A DNA stretch of 7,169 nucleotides. It comes from Desulfobacterales bacterium. Its GTDB lineage: Bacteria > Desulfobacterota > Desulfobacteria > Desulfobacterales > C00003060. Below are positions 5,292 through 7,169 of this stretch, piece after piece; the stretch's first letter is position 1, and the number at the start of each line of letters is the position of its first letter. Position numbers and translations under genes: made by a program. Under the pieces are notes generated by a model. It saw nothing but the letters and a program-made list of their open reading frames with translations, did not search any database and was not told where the DNA came from. The stretch covers positions 1 to 7,169 of the forward strand of contig JAUWMM010000087.1 in assembly GCA_030613145.1 (NCBI GenBank), given 5' to 3'.

Positions 5292-7169
5292 TTAATGCAC
5301 CTCCGCCCAGTTCCGGCCTGTCTTGATATCAACCTTGAGAGGCACACGCAACCTGTAAACCCCCTCCATATTCTCGGTCACACATCTTTCCACGGCCTTT
5401 AGTTCCATGGGCGGCACCTCAAAGACCAGTTCGTCGTGCACTTGCAGAAGCATCTTGGCCTTCAGGCCCTTTTGGTCTAAGACTTGGCGTATCCGTATCA
5501 TGGCCATCTTGATCAGATCGGCTGCCGTGCCCTGAAGGGGAGTGTTGACCGCAGTGCGCTCTGCAAACTCCCGGGCCGTTCGGTTTTTACTTGAAATATC
5601 GGGCAGCCTACGATGACGGCCCAGCAGCGTGGTGACCTTACCCGCCGTGCGCGCTTCCTCTATGGTTTCTTCTATGAACCGCTTCACGCCTTTGTACCTG
5701 TCAAAATAGTGTTCAATGAAGGTCTTTGCCATTTTCCGACTAATGCTCAGTTCCTTGGAGAGCCTGAAGGGGCTCATGCCATAAATGATCCCGAAGTTGA
5801 TGACCTTGGCCTGGCGGCGCATTTCCGGGGTGATCAAGTTCGGCAGCAATTGAAAAACCTCGGCCGCTGTGCGTGCGTGGATATCCCGATCTTCTTCAAA
5901 TGCCTCAACAAGAATGGGATCCTCGGAATAGTGGGCAAGCAGTCGAAGCTCTATCTGAGAATAGTCCGCTGATAGCAACATCCAGCCTTTTCGGGGAATA
6001 AAGGCTGCCCGGATCTTGCGCCCTTCCTCTGTCCGCACGGGAATGTTTTGAAGGTTGGGGCTACTGCTGCTCAAACGGCCTGTAACTGTGACGGTCTGGT
6101 TGTACGACGTATGGATGCGGTCGGTTTCCGGATGAATCAGATCCACAAGGGCATCGGCATAAGTGGACTTGAGCTTGGCGAGCGACCGGTATTGAAGGAC
6201 CAGGGCCGGGAGTTCGTGTTCGAGAGAGAGCGTAGTAAGTACCTGTACATCTGTGGAATAGCCGGTCTTCTTTTTCGTCTTTTTTTGAATGGGAAGCTTG
6301 AGATTTTCAAAGAGTATCCTGCCCAGTTGCTGGTGCGATTGAATATTGAAACGCTCTCCAGCAATGGCGTATATTCTCCCCTCTATGTCATAAAGTTGTC
6401 GTTCAAATTCTTTTGATACGGCCTCCAGACGATCCTTGTCCACACAAATCCCAGACATCTCCATGTCCATGAGGACCGGTATGAGGGGCATCTCAACTTC
6501 TTTGAAGAGGCTGTCAAAGCCACCCTCCTGGAGCTTGGGTTTTAGCACCTCATAGGCCATCAAGGTAATATCAGCATCCTCGCAGGCATAGGGCACCGCA
6601 TCCTCTACGGGCACCTGATCAAAGCCCTTGTTGCCCTTATTGCCACCGGTTACCTCTTTGTAGGATATCATGTTATGGTCAAGATATTCGGCCGCAATTG
6701 TCTCTAGGTTATGGGCACGACGGGTCGGGTCCAGGAGGTAGGAGGCCACCATGGTGTCAAAAATAACGCCTTGTAGATCTATGCCGGAGCGCTTAAGTAC
6801 AATCCAGTCGTACTTGATATTCTGGCCCACCTTGGCCAGCTTCGGGTCTTCAAGAATGGGTTTTAAACTCGCAAGGGTGCGGTCCGGGTCAAGCTGCCCT
6901 GGCGCACCGGGATAGCGGTGTCTCAGGGGGATATAGGCGGCTTCATTCGGTCTACACGCAAAGGAAAGCCCTACAATCTCAGCCTGCATGGGGTCCTTTG
7001 CTGTTGTCGCTAAGTCGAGGGCAAACATCCCTGACTGTCTCAGGTCATCGATTATTGCCTCAAGGGCCTCATCATCCAGAATCACACGATAGGCCTTATG
7101 ACTAAGGTCGGTCCTTATAGGAAACAGTTTCTGGAGCCTTTGAAACTCCAGGTCTTTGAAAAGGCGGGA
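5292..7169 (-). CDS. polA: DNA polymerase I, 3'-5' exonuclease-like and polymerase domains (5' end missing)
   Basis: The frame is open from the right edge to TAA at 5292-5294, giving 625 residues. The GTG at 7085 is not the start, because upstream residues (LFKDLEFQRLQKLFP) are the usual Pol I linker after the 5'-nuclease domain, which lies outside the window. In 625-residue numbering, the exonuclease-like domain spans about 29-220. Its Exo I motif reads D52-L-A54 where D-x-E is normal, while Exo II NIKYD (D121) and Exo III YACED (Y194, D198) are intact. The polymerase domain has TGRLSSSSPNLQNIP, motif A SADYSQIELR (D402), motif B RRQAKVINFGIIYG (K455, F459, Y463) and motif C QVHDELVFE (H578, D579, E580). 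All are complete, so synthesis activity is expected. Phe at 459 is the usual residue in Pol I enzymes that discriminate against dideoxynucleotides. Pol I fills gaps in repair and at Okazaki fragments. It is probably independent of the glycogen genes. Confidence 0.97.
   Translation of the reverse strand, partial: SRLFKDLEFQRLQKLFPIRTDLSHKAYRVILDDEALEAIIDDLRQSGMFALDLATTAKDPMQAEIVGLSFACRPNEAAYIPLRHRYPGAPGQLDPDRTLASLKPILEDPKLAKVGQNIKYDWIVLKRSGIDLQGVIFDTMVASYLLDPTRRAHNLETIAAEYLDHNMISYKEVTGGNKGNKGFDQVPVEDAVPYACEDADITLMAYEVLKPKLQEGGFDSLFKEVEMPLIPVLMDMEMSGICVDKDRLEAVSKEFERQLYDIEGRIYAIAGERFNIQSHQQLGRILFENLKLPIQKKTKKKTGYSTDVQVLTTLSLEHELPALVLQYRSLAKLKSTYADALVDLIHPETDRIHTSYNQTVTVTGRLSSSSPNLQNIPVRTEEGRKIRAAFIPRKGWMLLSADYSQIELRLLAHYSEDPILVEAFEEDRDIHARTAAEVFQLLPNLITPEMRRQAKVINFGIIYGMSPFRLSKELSISRKMAKTFIEHYFDRYKGVKRFIEETIEEARTAGKVTTLLGRHRRLPDISSKNRTAREFAERTAVNTPLQGTAADLIKMAMIRIRQVLDQKGLKAKMLLQVHDELVFEVPPMELKAVERCVTENMEGVYRLRVPLKVDIKTGRNWAEVH

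Noticed and set aside
7083..7085. GTG as the start of the DNA polymerase gene
   Set aside because: The frame continues to the window edge with sequence typical of the Pol I interdomain linker, so the gene is cut by the edge.

Overview
The window looks like a chromosomal glycogen (alpha-1,4-glucan) storage locus, with the 3' part of a DNA polymerase I gene at its right edge. The source is probably a Gram-negative anaerobe of the Desulfobacterota (former Deltaproteobacteria). This is judged from protein style only: a GH57-type branching enzyme, a GT4-type synthase-like enzyme and a Thermotoga/Thermus-style GT35 phosphorylase, plus a small SAP-like protein with four cysteines of a kind I associate with that phylum. 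No rRNA or other phylogenetic marker is present, so the assignment is inference.

Layout. Bases 1-468 (+) are the C-terminal end of a GH57/DUF1957 1,4-alpha-glucan branching enzyme cut by the left edge. A 190-base spacer with a weak terminator and a heptamer-based inverted repeat separates it from a convergent GT4 glycosyltransferase at 659-1816 (-), probably the glucan synthase. A 641-base AT-rich spacer (1817-2457) separates this gene from a divergent pair on the + strand: a 69-residue SAP-like/four-cysteine protein (2458-2667) and, 8 bases later, an 858-residue alpha-glucan phosphorylase (2676-5252). A 38-39 base spacer then leads to the tail of polA (5292-7169, -), which runs off the right edge. 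Its reading frame stays open through the last base, so the 5'-nuclease part lies outside the window.

How the genes work together. The GT4 enzyme would extend glucan chains, the GH57 enzyme would introduce branches, and GlgP would release glucose-1-phosphate. Synthase and phosphorylase are transcribed away from one another from one long AT-rich spacer, which could allow opposed control of synthesis and breakdown. The small SAP/four-cysteine protein sits directly before glgP, and glgP lacks a clear ribosome binding site of its own. The two are therefore likely co-transcribed and perhaps translationally coupled.

Points worth a second look are the natural loss of one metal-binding glutamate (DxE to DLA) in the proofreading domain of Pol I, the small four-cysteine protein coupled to glgP, a Ser-to-Cys change in the GlgP active-site loop, and the heptamer inverted repeat. 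I saw no mobile element, CRISPR array, RNA gene, defence system or clearly new multi-gene system.
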